Shown here: piece by piece, positions 7,595-16,175 of the stretch
How positions within the stretch are numbered: position 1 is the first letter of the stretch
Layout: each line of letters begins with the position of its first letter
Notes under the pieces: generated by a model
What the model saw: the letters and a program-made list of their open reading frames with translations, nothing else
Told to the model about the DNA's origin: nothing
Database searches by the model: none
NCBI RefSeq assembly: GCF_010731815.2
Contig: NZ_AP022593.1
Span: 4,712,001 to 4,776,000 of the forward strand
From: Mycolicibacterium arabiense
Lineage (GTDB): Bacteria; Actinomycetota; Actinomycetes; Mycobacteriales; Mycobacteriaceae
Direction: 5' to 3'
Length of the DNA stretch: 64,000 nt
Made by a program: the position numbers and the translations under genes

Positions 7595-8731
7595 GTGAAG
7601 CTCAATCGCATCGGTCGCAGTACCGGAACGCCGCTTGCCGTGGCGATTTCAGTGACCGCCGCCTCCGCCCTCCTGCTGACCGCCTGTGGCAGCGACAACA
7701 ACGCGGGCACCTCGTCGTCGAGCGCCTCGGGCAGCTCCTCGTCGTCGGCCGACTGTGGCGGCAAGACCTCCCTGACCGCCGAGGGTTCGACCGCGCAGCA
7801 GAACGCCGTCGCAGAGTTCAACAAGGTCTGGCAGCAGGTCTGCTCCGGCAAGAACCTCTCGTACAACCCGACCGGTTCGGGCGCGGGCCGTGAGCAGTTC
7901 ATCGCCAAGCAGGTCGACTTCGCCGGTTCGGATTCCGCGCTGAAGGACGAGCAGATCGCAGCCGCCGCCGAGCGCTGCGGTGGCAACCCGGCGTGGAACC
8001 TGCCGCTGGTCTTCGGACCCGTCGCCATGGCCTACAACATCGAGGGCGTCGACAAGCTGGTCGTCAATGGCGACGTCCTGTCGAAGATCTTCCAGGGCCA
8101 GATCACCAAGTGGAACGACCCGGCGATCGCCGCGCTGAACGCCGACGCCAACCTGCCGGACGTCAACATCACGCCGGTCTACCGCTCGGATTCGTCGGGC
8201 ACCACCGACAACTTCCAGAAGTACCTGGGTGCCGCGGCGCCGCAGGCGTGGACCAAGGGCGCGGGCAGCGAGTTCCAGGGCGGCGCGGGCGAGGGCGCGC
8301 AGAAGTCGTCCGGCGTCGTGCAGGCCGTGCAGGCCACCCCGGGTGCGATCGGCTACGTCGAGAAGGGCTTCGCTCAGCAGGCCGGCCTGCCGATGGCCCA
8401 GATCGACAACGGCGCAGGCGCCGTCGAGCTGACCGACGAGACGACGAAGAAAGCCATCGACACGGCCAAGTTCGCCGCGGAGGGCAACGACCTCACGCTC
8501 GACCTGAACTCGATCTACGGCACCAAGGACGCCGGCTCCTACCCGCTGGTGCTCGCGACCTACGAGATCGTCTGCAGCAAGGGTTACGACGCCGACACCG
8601 CCGCGGCGGTCAAGTCGTTCCTGACCGTGGCTGCCAACGAGGGTCAGGCCAACCTGGGACCTGCCGGTTACGTGCCGCTGCCGGATGCCTTCAAGGAGCG
8701 CCTCCTCACGTCCATCAACGCAATCGCCTAG
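7595..8731 (+). CDS. pstS: phosphate-binding lipoprotein PstS
   Basis: The periplasmic phosphate receptor of the high-affinity ABC importer, 378 residues. A signal peptide ends in a lipobox LLLTACGS, followed by a Ser-rich linker and the phosphate-binding fold (TAEGSTAQQNAV and YRSDSSGTTDNF are phosphate-contact loops). I chose GTG 7595 (VKLNRIG) over the GTG at 7586, since AAAGTGGG sits upstream at a reasonable distance. It leads pstC-pstA-pstB, with a 52-bp gap to pstC. Expression is probably induced by phosphate starvation through the GTTCACC repeats upstream. Confidence 0.95.
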   Translation: MKLNRIGRSTGTPLAVAISVTAASALLLTACGSDNNAGTSSSSASGSSSSSADCGGKTSLTAEGSTAQQNAVAEFNKVWQQVCSGKNLSYNPTGSGAGREQFIAKQVDFAGSDSALKDEQIAAAAERCGGNPAWNLPLVFGPVAMAYNIEGVDKLVVNGDVLSKIFQGQITKWNDPAIAALNADANLPDVNITPVYRSDSSGTTDNFQKYLGAAAPQAWTKGAGSEFQGGAGEGAQKSSGVVQAVQATPGAIGYVEKGFAQQAGLPMAQIDNGAGAVELTDETTKKAIDTAKFAAEGNDLTLDLNSIYGTKDAGSYPLVLATYEIVCSKGYDADTAAAVKSFLTVAANEGQANLGPAGYVPLPDAFKERLLTSINAIA

Positions 8732-8783
8732 TTCGCTACCTAGCGCACCAGCACCACAACGGTGAGGATGGGGTCCGGAATAC

Positions 8784-9839
8784 ATGACCGATAGGGTCAC
8801 CGACGGGATGACAGTGACGACACCAGATCCAACGGGTGCCGGGTCGGGTGAGGCCATTGCCGCGCCCTTCCCCGAACCGGACCCCATCTCCACCAACCCC
8901 AACAAGGGCAGCAAGGTCCGCTTGGGAGACCGGATCTTCGGCGGCCTCGCCGAGGGTTCCGGCATCCTGATCGTCGTCCTCATCGGCGCGATCGGTGTCT
9001 TCCTGCTCATGCGCGCCATCCCGGCGCTCACCCGCAACGAGGTGAACTTCTTCACCTACGGCGGGAACTGGATCACCACCGACACGTCGGCGATGACGTT
9101 CGGCATCCTGGACCTGCTCCAGGTGACGGTGTTCGTGTCGGTCTTCGCGCTGGTGCTCGCGATGCCGATCGCGCTCGGCATCGCCATCTTCCTCACGCAG
9201 TACTCGCCGAAGCGTCTCGCGGGTCCGCTGGCCTACATGGTGGACCTGCTGGCCGCGGTGCCTTCGATCGTCTACGGCGTGTGGGGCCTCTACGTGCTGG
9301 CGCCGGTGCTGAAGCCGGTAGCGGTCTTCCTCAACGAGAACCTGGGTTGGCTGTTCCTGTTCAAGACCGGCACCGCCTCGGTGGCCGGTGGCGGCACGAT
9401 CTTCACCGCGGGCATCGTGCTGGCGGTGATGATCCTGCCGATCATCACCGCCGTGACGCGTGAGGTGTTCGTCCAGACGCCGCGCGGAATCATCGAGGCC
9501 GCACTCGCTCTCGGCGCCACGCGCTGGGAGGTCGTGCGCACCACGGTGCTCCCGTTCGGTCTGTCCGGCTACATCAGCGGCTCGATGCTCGGCCTGGGCC
9601 GCGCGCTCGGCGAGACCATCGCGCTGCTGATCATCCTGCGCGGCACCCAGACCGCGTTCGGCTGGTCGCTGTTCGACGGCGGTTACACCTTCGCCAGCAA
9701 GATCGCTGCCACGGCAAGCGAGTTCAACGACCAGTACAAGGCAGGCGCGTACATCGCCGCAGGCCTGGTGCTGTTCATCCTCACGTTCGTGGTGAACTCG
9801 GCGGCGCGTGCCGCGGTCGCCGGAAGGGGCGCCAAATGA
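8784..9839 (+). CDS. pstC: phosphate ABC transporter permease PstC
   Basis: One of the two membrane subunits of the PstSCAB importer, 351 residues. A hydrophilic N-terminus of about 45 residues precedes six predicted spans. The permease EAA loop that docks on the ATPase is visible near residue 238 ([20 protein letters not shown]). ATG 8784 has a GGTGAGGATGGGG upstream; an alternative ATG at 8808 would remove eight residues. The stop overlaps pstA by 4 bp, consistent with stoichiometric synthesis. Confidence 0.95.
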   Translation: MTDRVTDGMTVTTPDPTGAGSGEAIAAPFPEPDPISTNPNKGSKVRLGDRIFGGLAEGSGILIVVLIGAIGVFLLMRAIPALTRNEVNFFTYGGNWITTDTSAMTFGILDLLQVTVFVSVFALVLAMPIALGIAIFLTQYSPKRLAGPLAYMVDLLAAVPSIVYGVWGLYVLAPVLKPVAVFLNENLGWLFLFKTGTASVAGGGTIFTAGIVLAVMILPIITAVTREVFVQTPRGIIEAALALGATRWEVVRTTVLPFGLSGYISGSMLGLGRALGETIALLIILRGTQTAFGWSLFDGGYTFASKIAATASEFNDQYKAGAYIAAGLVLFILTFVVNSAARAAVAGRGAK

Positions 9840-10750
9840 CTTCCACGCTGGACCGCCCGGTCAAGCAGCCGACCTTCCAGGGCGTCAGTGCGCGCCGGAA
9901 GCTGACCAACAACGTTGCGACCGTGCTGGTCTCGGTGTCGGTGCTGATCGCACTGGTACCGCTGCTGTGGGTGCTGTACTCGGTCATCACCAAGGGCGTC
10001 TCGGCACTGATGCAGCCGCAGTGGTTCACGAACTCCCAGGGCGGCATGACCGCGTTCTCGCCCGGTGGCGGCGTGTACCACGCGTTGGTGGGAACGGTGC
10101 TGCAGGGCGTCGTGTGCTCACTCATCTCGATCCCGATCGGCATCATGGTCGCGGTCTACCTGGTGGAGTACGGCGGCGGCACCCGGCTGGGCAAGGTCAC
10201 GACCTTCATGGTCGACATCCTCACCGGCGTCCCCTCGATCGTCGCGGCGTTGTTCATCTACGCGCTGTGGGTCGCCACGCTGGGCTTCGAACGCTCCGGT
10301 TTCGCAGTGTCGCTGGCACTGGTGCTGCTGATGATCCCGGTGATCGTGCGTGCCACCGAGGAGATGCTGCGCATCGTCCCGATGGACCTGCGCGAGGCGA
10401 GTTACGCACTAGGCGTGCCGAAGTGGAAGACGATCGTGCGCATCGTCATCCCGACCGCGCTGTCGGGCATCGTCACCGGCATCATGCTGGCGCTGGCCCG
10501 AGTGATGGGCGAGACGGCGCCGCTGCTGATCCTGGTGGGCTACGCCCAGGCGATGAACTTCGACATGTTCGGCGGGTTCATGGGCTCGCTGCCCGGCATG
10601 ATGTACGACCAGATCTCGGCAGGCGCGGGTGCCAACCCGGTGCCGACCGACCGGCTGTGGGGCGCCGCCCTGACGCTGATCCTGCTGATCGCCATCCTCA
10701 ACATCGCGGCCCGGTTGGTCGCCAAGATCTTTGCCCCCAAGAAGGTTTAG
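9836..10750 (+). CDS. pstA: phosphate ABC transporter permease PstA
   Basis: The second membrane subunit, 304 residues, with six predicted spans and the EAA-type coupling loop [20 protein letters not shown] near residue 185. It starts inside the pstC stop (ATGA at 9836) and ends 10 bp before pstB. With pstC it forms the heterodimeric channel for phosphate delivered by PstS. Confidence 0.95.
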   Translation: MTSTLDRPVKQPTFQGVSARRKLTNNVATVLVSVSVLIALVPLLWVLYSVITKGVSALMQPQWFTNSQGGMTAFSPGGGVYHALVGTVLQGVVCSLISIPIGIMVAVYLVEYGGGTRLGKVTTFMVDILTGVPSIVAALFIYALWVATLGFERSGFAVSLALVLLMIPVIVRATEEMLRIVPMDLREASYALGVPKWKTIVRIVIPTALSGIVTGIMLALARVMGETAPLLILVGYAQAMNFDMFGGFMGSLPGMMYDQISAGAGANPVPTDRLWGAALTLILLIAILNIAARLVAKIFAPKKV

Positions 10751-10760
10751 GAGTTCTGCC

Positions 10761-11534
10761 GTGGCCAAGCGCCTCGATCTCAAAGACGTCAACATCTACT
10801 ACGGCGCGTTCCACGCCGTGTCCAACGTCGCGCTGTCGGTGCAACCGCGCAGCGTCACCGCGTTCATCGGTCCGTCGGGCTGCGGCAAGTCGACCGTGCT
10901 GCGGACGCTCAACCGCATGCACGAGGTGATCCCCGGCGCTCGCGTCGAGGGTTCCGTGTTGCTCGACGGCGAGGACATCTACGGAGCCGGCGTCGACCCG
11001 GTCGGCGTCCGCAAGACCATCGGCATGGTGTTCCAGCGCCCGAACCCGTTCCCCACCATGTCGATTCGCGACAACGTGGTGGCCGGGCTGAAGCTGCAGG
11101 GCGTTCGTGGCAAGGCGCTCGACGAGGTCGCCGAGCGTTCGCTCAAGGGCGCCAACCTGTGGAACGAGGTCAAGGACCGCCTCGAGAAGCCGGGTGGCGG
11201 CCTCTCCGGTGGTCAGCAGCAGCGCCTGTGCATCGCGCGTGCGATCGCCGTGCAGCCCGACGTGCTGCTGATGGACGAGCCGTGCTCGGCGCTCGACCCC
11301 ATCTCCACGCTGGCGATCGAGGACCTGATCTCGGAGCTGAAGCAGGACTTCACGATCGTGATCGTCACGCACAACATGCAGCAGGCCGCACGCGTCAGCG
11401 ATCAGACCGCGTTCTTCAACCTCGAGGCGACCGGCAAGCCCGGCCAGCTGGTCGAGATCGACGACACGGAGAAGATCTTCTCCAACCCGACTCAGAAGGC
11501 GACCGAGGACTACATCTCGGGCCGCTTCGGCTAG
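10761..11534 (+). CDS. pstB: phosphate ABC transporter ATPase PstB (PhoT)
   Basis: The ATP-hydrolysing subunit, 257 residues. Walker [10 protein letters not shown] (about 34-42), signature LSGGQQQR (about 150), Walker [13 protein letters not shown] and the H-loop THNMQQ are all intact. The GTG start at 10761 has AGGAG 7 nt upstream, at the end of pstA. In M. tuberculosis only this subunit (phoT, Rv0820) remains beside mshD, so this genome keeps the full four-gene operon at the locus. Confidence 0.95.
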   Translation: MAKRLDLKDVNIYYGAFHAVSNVALSVQPRSVTAFIGPSGCGKSTVLRTLNRMHEVIPGARVEGSVLLDGEDIYGAGVDPVGVRKTIGMVFQRPNPFPTMSIRDNVVAGLKLQGVRGKALDEVAERSLKGANLWNEVKDRLEKPGGGLSGGQQQRLCIARAIAVQPDVLLMDEPCSALDPISTLAIEDLISELKQDFTIVIVTHNMQQAARVSDQTAFFNLEATGKPGQLVEIDDTEKIFSNPTQKATEDYISGRFG

Positions 11535-11541
11535 GGCCGGC

Positions 11542-12528
11542 TCAGGGGACCAGCACGACGCGGGTTCCCGACGGCTCGGTCGCCGTCCACGCCTGCTCGA
11601 CGTCGCGCAGTGCGCGCGTTGCGGTCTCGAGGCGCAGTTCCCCCGAGGCGACCATGTCGAAGATGCGGGGCAGCGCCTCGGTGCGGGCGTTCGACATGAC
11701 CTCCGGCGGCACGCTGCCGATGCCCACGCCCGACAGGACGATGCCGGTTCCGCGGAGGATGCCCGAGGGTAGCTCGATCGGATCGCCTGCGATGGAACCG
11801 ATCTGGACGAATCGCGTGGCGTGGTAGTGCGCTGCTGGGTGGCTGTCGGCCAGCGCGGCGAGGGTCGTGGCGGCGGGCTGACCCCACAGGTAGTCGAGCA
11901 CGGCGTCGAACGGCCGCTCGGCGTGCAGCGCACCGACGCGCGCGGCGAGGTCCTCGTCGCGCATCGCGATCGCATCGTCGGCGCCCGCGGCGCGCAGCCA
12001 GTCCAATCGGCCTGAGTCGCGGCCGGCGACCACCACGCGACCGGCGCCGAACACGTTCTTGGCCAACTGCGCCGCCATCGAGCCCGTGACGCCGGTGGCG
12101 CCGAGGATCAGCACGCGGTCACCCTGCCGAACGTTGGCGGCGTAAGAGAGGGCCGTCCACGCCGAGATGCCCGGATTGGGCACGGCCGCACCGGTCACCG
12201 AATCGACCGCCTCGGGGATGTCGACGAGACCGGCGGTGCCGACGAGTGTCCGCTCGGCCATCATCCCGTGGGGCGCCAGCGAGGTCCCGTACACCCGGCG
12301 ACCGTCGGCGAGGCGGGCGACGCCGTCGAAGCCCGGGACCGCCGGGAGGGGGACTTCCTTGCTGGCGTAGTGCGTCCCGGAGACCAGGGCGCGCGTGAGG
12401 TTGGTCAGTGCGGATGCCTCGACAGTCGCGACGACGGCGCCATCGCGTTCCTCGGGCTCGGCGATCTCGGTGTACACCGGGGTCGCGCCCCACTCCTCGA
12501 CGACTGCTGCGAACACGAGCGCCTCCAT
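11542..12528 (-). CDS. zinc-free MDR-family NADPH:quinone-type oxidoreductase
   Basis: A 328-residue medium-chain dehydrogenase/reductase. The GroES-like domain (about 1-120) lacks the zinc-binding cysteines, and the Rossmann domain has ILGATGVTGSMAAQLAK (about 145-160), as in NADPH-dependent quinone or enone reductases. The ATG at 12528 is embedded in an inverted repeat shared with the divergent MarR gene, so it is probably repressed by that regulator and induced by a quinone, phenolic or electrophile. The substrate cannot be read from the sequence. Confidence 0.85.
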   Translation of the reverse strand: MEALVFAAVVEEWGATPVYTEIAEPEERDGAVVATVEASALTNLTRALVSGTHYASKEVPLPAVPGFDGVARLADGRRVYGTSLAPHGMMAERTLVGTAGLVDIPEAVDSVTGAAVPNPGISAWTALSYAANVRQGDRVLILGATGVTGSMAAQLAKNVFGAGRVVVAGRDSGRLDWLRAAGADDAIAMRDEDLAARVGALHAERPFDAVLDYLWGQPAATTLAALADSHPAAHYHATRFVQIGSIAGDPIELPSGILRGTGIVLSGVGIGSVPPEVMSNARTEALPRIFDMVASGELRLETATRALRDVEQAWTATEPSGTRVVLVP

Positions 12529-12562
12529 TGTTTCCGGTAGAACGGTTTCTATGGAAACAATG
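12526..12562. promoter_or_regulatory. MarR-type operator region between oxidoreductase and MarR
   Basis: A perfect 10-bp inverted repeat CATTGTTTCC/GGAAACAATG spans 12526-12562. It contains two overlapping dyads, GTTTCCGGTAGAAC (12530-12543) and GTTTCTATGGAAAC (12545-12558). Binding here would cover the oxidoreductase start codon. Confidence 0.7.
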
Positions 12563-12588
12563 TACGGCGGCGCCGGTGGGCTGCCAAG

Positions 12589-13101
12589 ATGGTTTCCGTG
12601 AAAACCAAGTCGGCGCTGGTGGCGGACGTCAACGAGTTGCTGATCGCGGTCAAGGACAAGCTTGAGTCGGACGAGGATGGGGACGCCGAGCGGGACTACA
12701 TGGTCGAGCGCTGCCCGCCCCGCCTCGAGGGCGCGGTGCGTTCGCTGCCCACCCTGGCCATGCACCTGTTGGCACACCTCGCCGACGGCGCGACGGGCGT
12801 GGTCGGGCTCGCCGCACGCTCGGGGCAACTCAAGGGCACGGTGTCCAAGCACGTGCAGCGCCTGGTAGAGGCGGGGCTGGTGGTGCGCACGCCGATTCCG
12901 GGCAACCGCAAGGAGATCGAACTCGCGCTGTCGAAGGACGGCGAATTGGTGGTGGCAGCGCACGCCGCCATGCACGAGGAGATGGCCGACGGCGTCGGCG
13001 AGTTCCTACGGCGGTACGAGAATGCCGAGCTGGAGGTGATCGCCAAGGTGCTCCGCGACCTCACGGCGGCCCGCAAGGTCGGCGTCAGGCTGGTGCTCTA
13101 G
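12589..13101 (+). CDS. MarR-family transcriptional regulator
   Basis: A winged-helix regulator of 170 residues. The helix-turn-helix region (about 70-110) contains [23 protein letters not shown] followed by a wing segment and the LSKDGE motif common in the MarR family, with helical dimerisation segments at both ends. Start is ATG 12589 or GTG 12598. It is divergent from the oxidoreductase and flanked by three copies of a GTTTC-N4-GAAAC dyad, so it very likely represses itself and that enzyme. Its stop shares the tetramer CTAG with the phoU stop on the other strand. Confidence 0.85.
   Translation: MVSVKTKSALVADVNELLIAVKDKLESDEDGDAERDYMVERCPPRLEGAVRSLPTLAMHLLAHLADGATGVVGLAARSGQLKGTVSKHVQRLVEAGLVVRTPIPGNRKEIELALSKDGELVVAAHAAMHEEMADGVGEFLRRYENAELEVIAKVLRDLTAARKVGVRLVL
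12591..12606. promoter_or_regulatory. third MarR-type operator, over the marR start
   Basis: GGTTTCCGTGAAAACC is a near-palindrome matching the GTTTC-N4-GAAAC dyads 30 bp away. It covers both candidate start codons of the MarR gene, which suggests autorepression. Confidence 0.6.
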
Positions 13102-13766
13102 AGCGGGGTTGGGACTTCCTCTTCCGACGGGAATTGGCCGGTGACCTGGAAGATGACCCGGCGGGCGACCTCGACGGCGTGATCGGCGAAGCGCTCGTAG
13201 AAGCGGCTCAGCAGCGTCACGTCGACTGCCGCGGTCACGCCGTGCTTCCACTCGCGGTCCATCAGCACGTTGAAGAGGTGACGGTGCAGGTCGTCCATCG
13301 CATCGTCCTCCTCGCGGATGCGGGCGGCCTTCTCCGGGTCGCGAGTGAGCAGTACCTCCTGGGCGCTGTTGCTCAGTTCGACTGCGACCCGGCCCATTTC
13401 GGCGAAGTAGCCGTTGACCTCCTCCGGCAGCGCGTGCTGCGGGTGGCGGCGGCGGGCGATCTTGGCCACGTGCAGCGCGAGCGCCCCCATGCGGTCGAGG
13501 TCGGCGACGATCTGGATCGCGCTGACGATCGAGCGGAGATCCCCGGCAACCGGCGCCTGCAGCGCGAGGAGCACGAACGCGGACTCCTCGGCACTGACGC
13601 TCAGCACGCTGATCTGATCGTGGTCGGTGATCACCTGTTCGGCCAGCGCCAAGTCGGCCTGCAGCAGGGCCTGGGTCGAACGCTCCATGGCGGCACCGGC
13701 AAGGCCACACATCTCGCCGAGCTGTTCGGACAGGGCAGCCAATTGCTCGTGGTACGCGGTACGCAT
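13098..13766 (-). CDS. phoY2: phosphate-signalling regulator PhoU (PhoY2)
   Basis: PhoU links the Pst transporter to the SenX3-RegX3 two-component system and keeps the Pho regulon off when phosphate is plentiful. The 222-residue, all-helical protein has two three-helix repeats with metal-binding motifs ([17 protein letters not shown] near 89 and [16 protein letters not shown] near 190). A -10 element TAGGCT lies 7 nt before the ATG, so it is probably leaderless. RegX3-like repeats lie upstream, giving likely feedback control. It corresponds to Rv0821c. Confidence 0.95.
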   Translation of the reverse strand: MRTAYHEQLAALSEQLGEMCGLAGAAMERSTQALLQADLALAEQVITDHDQISVLSVSAEESAFVLLALQAPVAGDLRSIVSAIQIVADLDRMGALALHVAKIARRRHPQHALPEEVNGYFAEMGRVAVELSNSAQEVLLTRDPEKAARIREEDDAMDDLHRHLFNVLMDREWKHGVTAAVDVTLLSRFYERFADHAVEVARRVIFQVTGQFPSEEEVPTPL

Positions 13767-13773
13767 GAAGGCC

Positions 13774-13830
13774 AGCCTACGTTCCGAACTGGTGAAACGT
13801 CACGACGCCGCAGGTGAACGTGCGGTGAAT
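13774..13830 (-). promoter_or_regulatory. phoU promoter with Pho-box-like repeats
   Basis: On the minus strand ATTCACC (13830-13824) and GTTCACC (13819-13813) are spaced 11 nt apart, with a further TTTCACC (13797-13791) exactly 22 nt on. The last unit abuts a GTGACG -35-like box and is followed by the -10 TAGGCT (13779-13774), 7 nt from the phoU ATG. Confidence 0.7.
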
Positions 13831-13847
13831 GGCGTCCCCGCGCTTCG

Positions 13848-15935
13848 TCACTCGCAGGTGGTGTCGGCGGCGTTGGTGACCGTCAGGTCCTCGGGGAGGT
13901 GGGTGGGCTGACTGCTCGAGTCCTTGAGGACCCGTACCTGCACCGGCAGGCCGCTCGGGGTGGGCGGTGCCACCGAGGCGAAGTCCGATCCGAGGACCAC
14001 GCGGATTTCACTGCCCATGCCCGACACGCGCTCGATCGTGGGGCTGGAGAACGACGAGGCGACCGTCGCGGCGGCCTCCTCGTTGCCTGCCGAGAAGAAC
14101 ACGGTGGTGTTGTCGAGCGGACCCGGGTAGTCGTCGGGTTCGACGGTGTTGAACCCGTGGTTCTGCAGTTCGGTCGCAGCCGTCGTGGCCAGCCCGTCCT
14201 CGCCGGTGGAGTTCGACACCCGCACCGTGATCGCCGTGGGGTCGGTGGCGACGGCCTCGACCATCTCGTCGGCACTCTCGGGCTCGGGTTCAGTGCTGCT
14301 CTGCGTCTCAGACGGCGGGGCGTCGTCGGCGGGCTTCTCCTCGGGCAGCGGGTCGTCGTTGATGATCGCGTCGAACAACGCGCGCATGTCGTCCATGCGG
14401 GGTGTCTCGTTGCCGTACTCGTCGGCGTAGCCGACGGTGGGCACCGTCACGAACGTGATCCGTCCCGCGTTGACGCCCTGCACCGACTGCCCGAGGTCGA
14501 CGAGGTCCTTGGTGTCGATGTTGTCGACGTAGCTGTCGGCGATGAACATGTTGACGACGTTGTTGAGCTTGCTCAGCGAGAAGAACGTGTCCTTCGAGAT
14601 CAGCGAGCGCAGCAGCGACGACAGGAACAGCTGCTGACGCTTGATCCGGCCGTAGTCGCCGTTGGTCTCGGTGGTGACCTGGCGGGCGCGCACGTACTGC
14701 AGGGCGGTGTGGCCGTCGACCATCTGCCGGCCGGCCGTGGGCAGGACCGTGCCGAGTTCGTAGTCCTCCAGCGGGGTGGTGCTGCAGACCTCGACGCCGC
14801 CGAGCGCGTCGACCATCTTCGAGAAGCCGGCGAAGTCGACGGCCATGAAGCGGTTGACCGACAGGCCCGACAGCTTCTGGATGACCTTGACCAGACACTT
14901 CGGCCCACCGACGGCGTACGCCGAGTTGAGCTTGGTCTCCGTGTACACCTCCTCGAGGCCGTACATCGGGGACTCTTCGTCGGTAATCGGCCCGTACGCG
15001 CGGGTCTCGGGATTCCACGGCTCGCACTCCTGCGGCGTGATCGCGAGGTCGCGCGGGAAGGACACCGCGACGACGCGTTTCCGGTCCGCGGGGATGTTGA
15101 CCATCATGATCGTGTCGGATCGCGCACCGTCGGCGTCGTCGGTGGTGCCCGCGCCCAGCTCGCTGTTGACGCCGAGGCGGGTGTCGGTTCCGACGATCAG
15201 GAAGTTCTCGTCGCCGAACTGGGCATTCGGATCGAGGATGTCGCGCGAGTTGGGGTCGAGCGCCGACACCTTGTTGAGGCTGCGGTTCTTCATCGACTGC
15301 CACTGCCATGCCGACCCGGTGAGCGCGAGTGCGAAGACTGCGATCAGGGCCGCCGCGACGCGTCCGACGACCATGGCCGACCGCCGCCTCCGGCGATCCC
15401 GCACGGCCGGGATGACGCGCGTCTCGCCGATGCGTTCGGGCGCAGCGGCAGGCTTGGACTTGCCGGACAGCACCGGCAGCTCGGAGGCGTGCGAGGCGTA
15501 GGCCGGGAGGATGTCGGTCTTCGGATCGGCCTCCACGGCGCCGAAGCCGAACACGGCCGTTGGTTCGGGCTCGGGTTCGGGCTCCGGCTGGGACTCGAGT
15601 GCCGGTCCGTCTTCGGGTTCGGGCTCCGGTTCTGGGTCCTCGCGAGCGCGGCGTCGGCGACGCTCCTCGCGCTTGGCCGGGGGAGCTGTGCCGCTGACCT
15701 TGGCGATCAGATCGGCGACGGTGACGACGCCGTCGGTGTGGTTGCCTGCGGCAGGCTCCGGCTCACCCGCGGCGGGATCCTCGTCGGGCTCGCTCGGCCG
15801 TGACACGGGACTCGCGCCCCGCTCCCACGGCGCGGCGCCTGGTGTCGGACGGGTCGATCGGGTAAGCCATTGATTGTCGTCGCTCGACCCGTCAGGACGC
15901 GGACGGCCGGGAGCGGCGTTGTCGCCGTCACTCAT
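13848..15935 (-). CDS. LytR-CpsA-Psr (LCP) family cell-wall glycopolymer ligase
   Basis: A 695-residue LCP protein, corresponding to Rv0822c. LCP enzymes transfer glycopolymers such as arabinogalactan from polyprenyl carriers to peptidoglycan. The first about 185 residues are a cytoplasmic, disordered, Pro/Glu-rich tail ending in RDRRRRRS. One transmembrane span follows (about 190-210). The LCP catalytic domain (about 245-450) has LIVGTDTRLG, arginine-bearing VAVSFPRDLAI and ALQYVRARQ. A C-terminal LytR_C domain (about 570-660) is present. The very long N-terminal tail is a possible target for Ser/Thr kinases. Confidence 0.88.
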   Translation of the reverse strand: MSDGDNAAPGRPRPDGSSDDNQWLTRSTRPTPGAAPWERGASPVSRPSEPDEDPAAGEPEPAAGNHTDGVVTVADLIAKVSGTAPPAKREERRRRRAREDPEPEPEPEDGPALESQPEPEPEPEPTAVFGFGAVEADPKTDILPAYASHASELPVLSGKSKPAAAPERIGETRVIPAVRDRRRRRSAMVVGRVAAALIAVFALALTGSAWQWQSMKNRSLNKVSALDPNSRDILDPNAQFGDENFLIVGTDTRLGVNSELGAGTTDDADGARSDTIMMVNIPADRKRVVAVSFPRDLAITPQECEPWNPETRAYGPITDEESPMYGLEEVYTETKLNSAYAVGGPKCLVKVIQKLSGLSVNRFMAVDFAGFSKMVDALGGVEVCSTTPLEDYELGTVLPTAGRQMVDGHTALQYVRARQVTTETNGDYGRIKRQQLFLSSLLRSLISKDTFFSLSKLNNVVNMFIADSYVDNIDTKDLVDLGQSVQGVNAGRITFVTVPTVGYADEYGNETPRMDDMRALFDAIINDDPLPEEKPADDAPPSETQSSTEPEPESADEMVEAVATDPTAITVRVSNSTGEDGLATTAATELQNHGFNTVEPDDYPGPLDNTTVFFSAGNEEAAATVASSFSSPTIERVSGMGSEIRVVLGSDFASVAPPTPSGLPVQVRVLKDSSSQPTHLPEDLTVTNAADTTCE

Positions 15936-16045
15936 GTCCCGGTGGCCTCCGACTCTGATCGACGCTCATTCACCTCGAGCGCTCGTACTCGCCTCTGTCG
16001 AGACGTCCTAAGTTTCGTGCTCTCTAGTCTTGTAGCAGCACGACG

Positions 16046-16068
16046 ACGGCTCCGCTAGTTGGAGCCGT
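16046..16068 (-). terminator. hairpin downstream of dus
   Basis: ACGGCTCC (16046-16053) and GGAGCCGT (16061-16068) form an 8-bp stem with a 7-nt loop. It lies 108 bp after the dus stop and before the LCP gene on the same strand, so it may separate the two transcripts. Confidence 0.45.
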
Positions 16069-16175
16069 TCACGATGGACTCCCATCGTACTGAGACATCC
16101 TGAGAACGGGCCAGCCAGCGGACGTGACAGTGCTGCGTCGGTGCGGTCTCGACGGCATCTCGGGAGACGTCGTCC

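Noticed and set aside
13899..15803. 634-codon open frame antisense to the LCP gene
   Set aside because: The opposite frame is a full LCP protein; the antisense frame is an Arg/Val/Gly-rich GC shadow with no domain.
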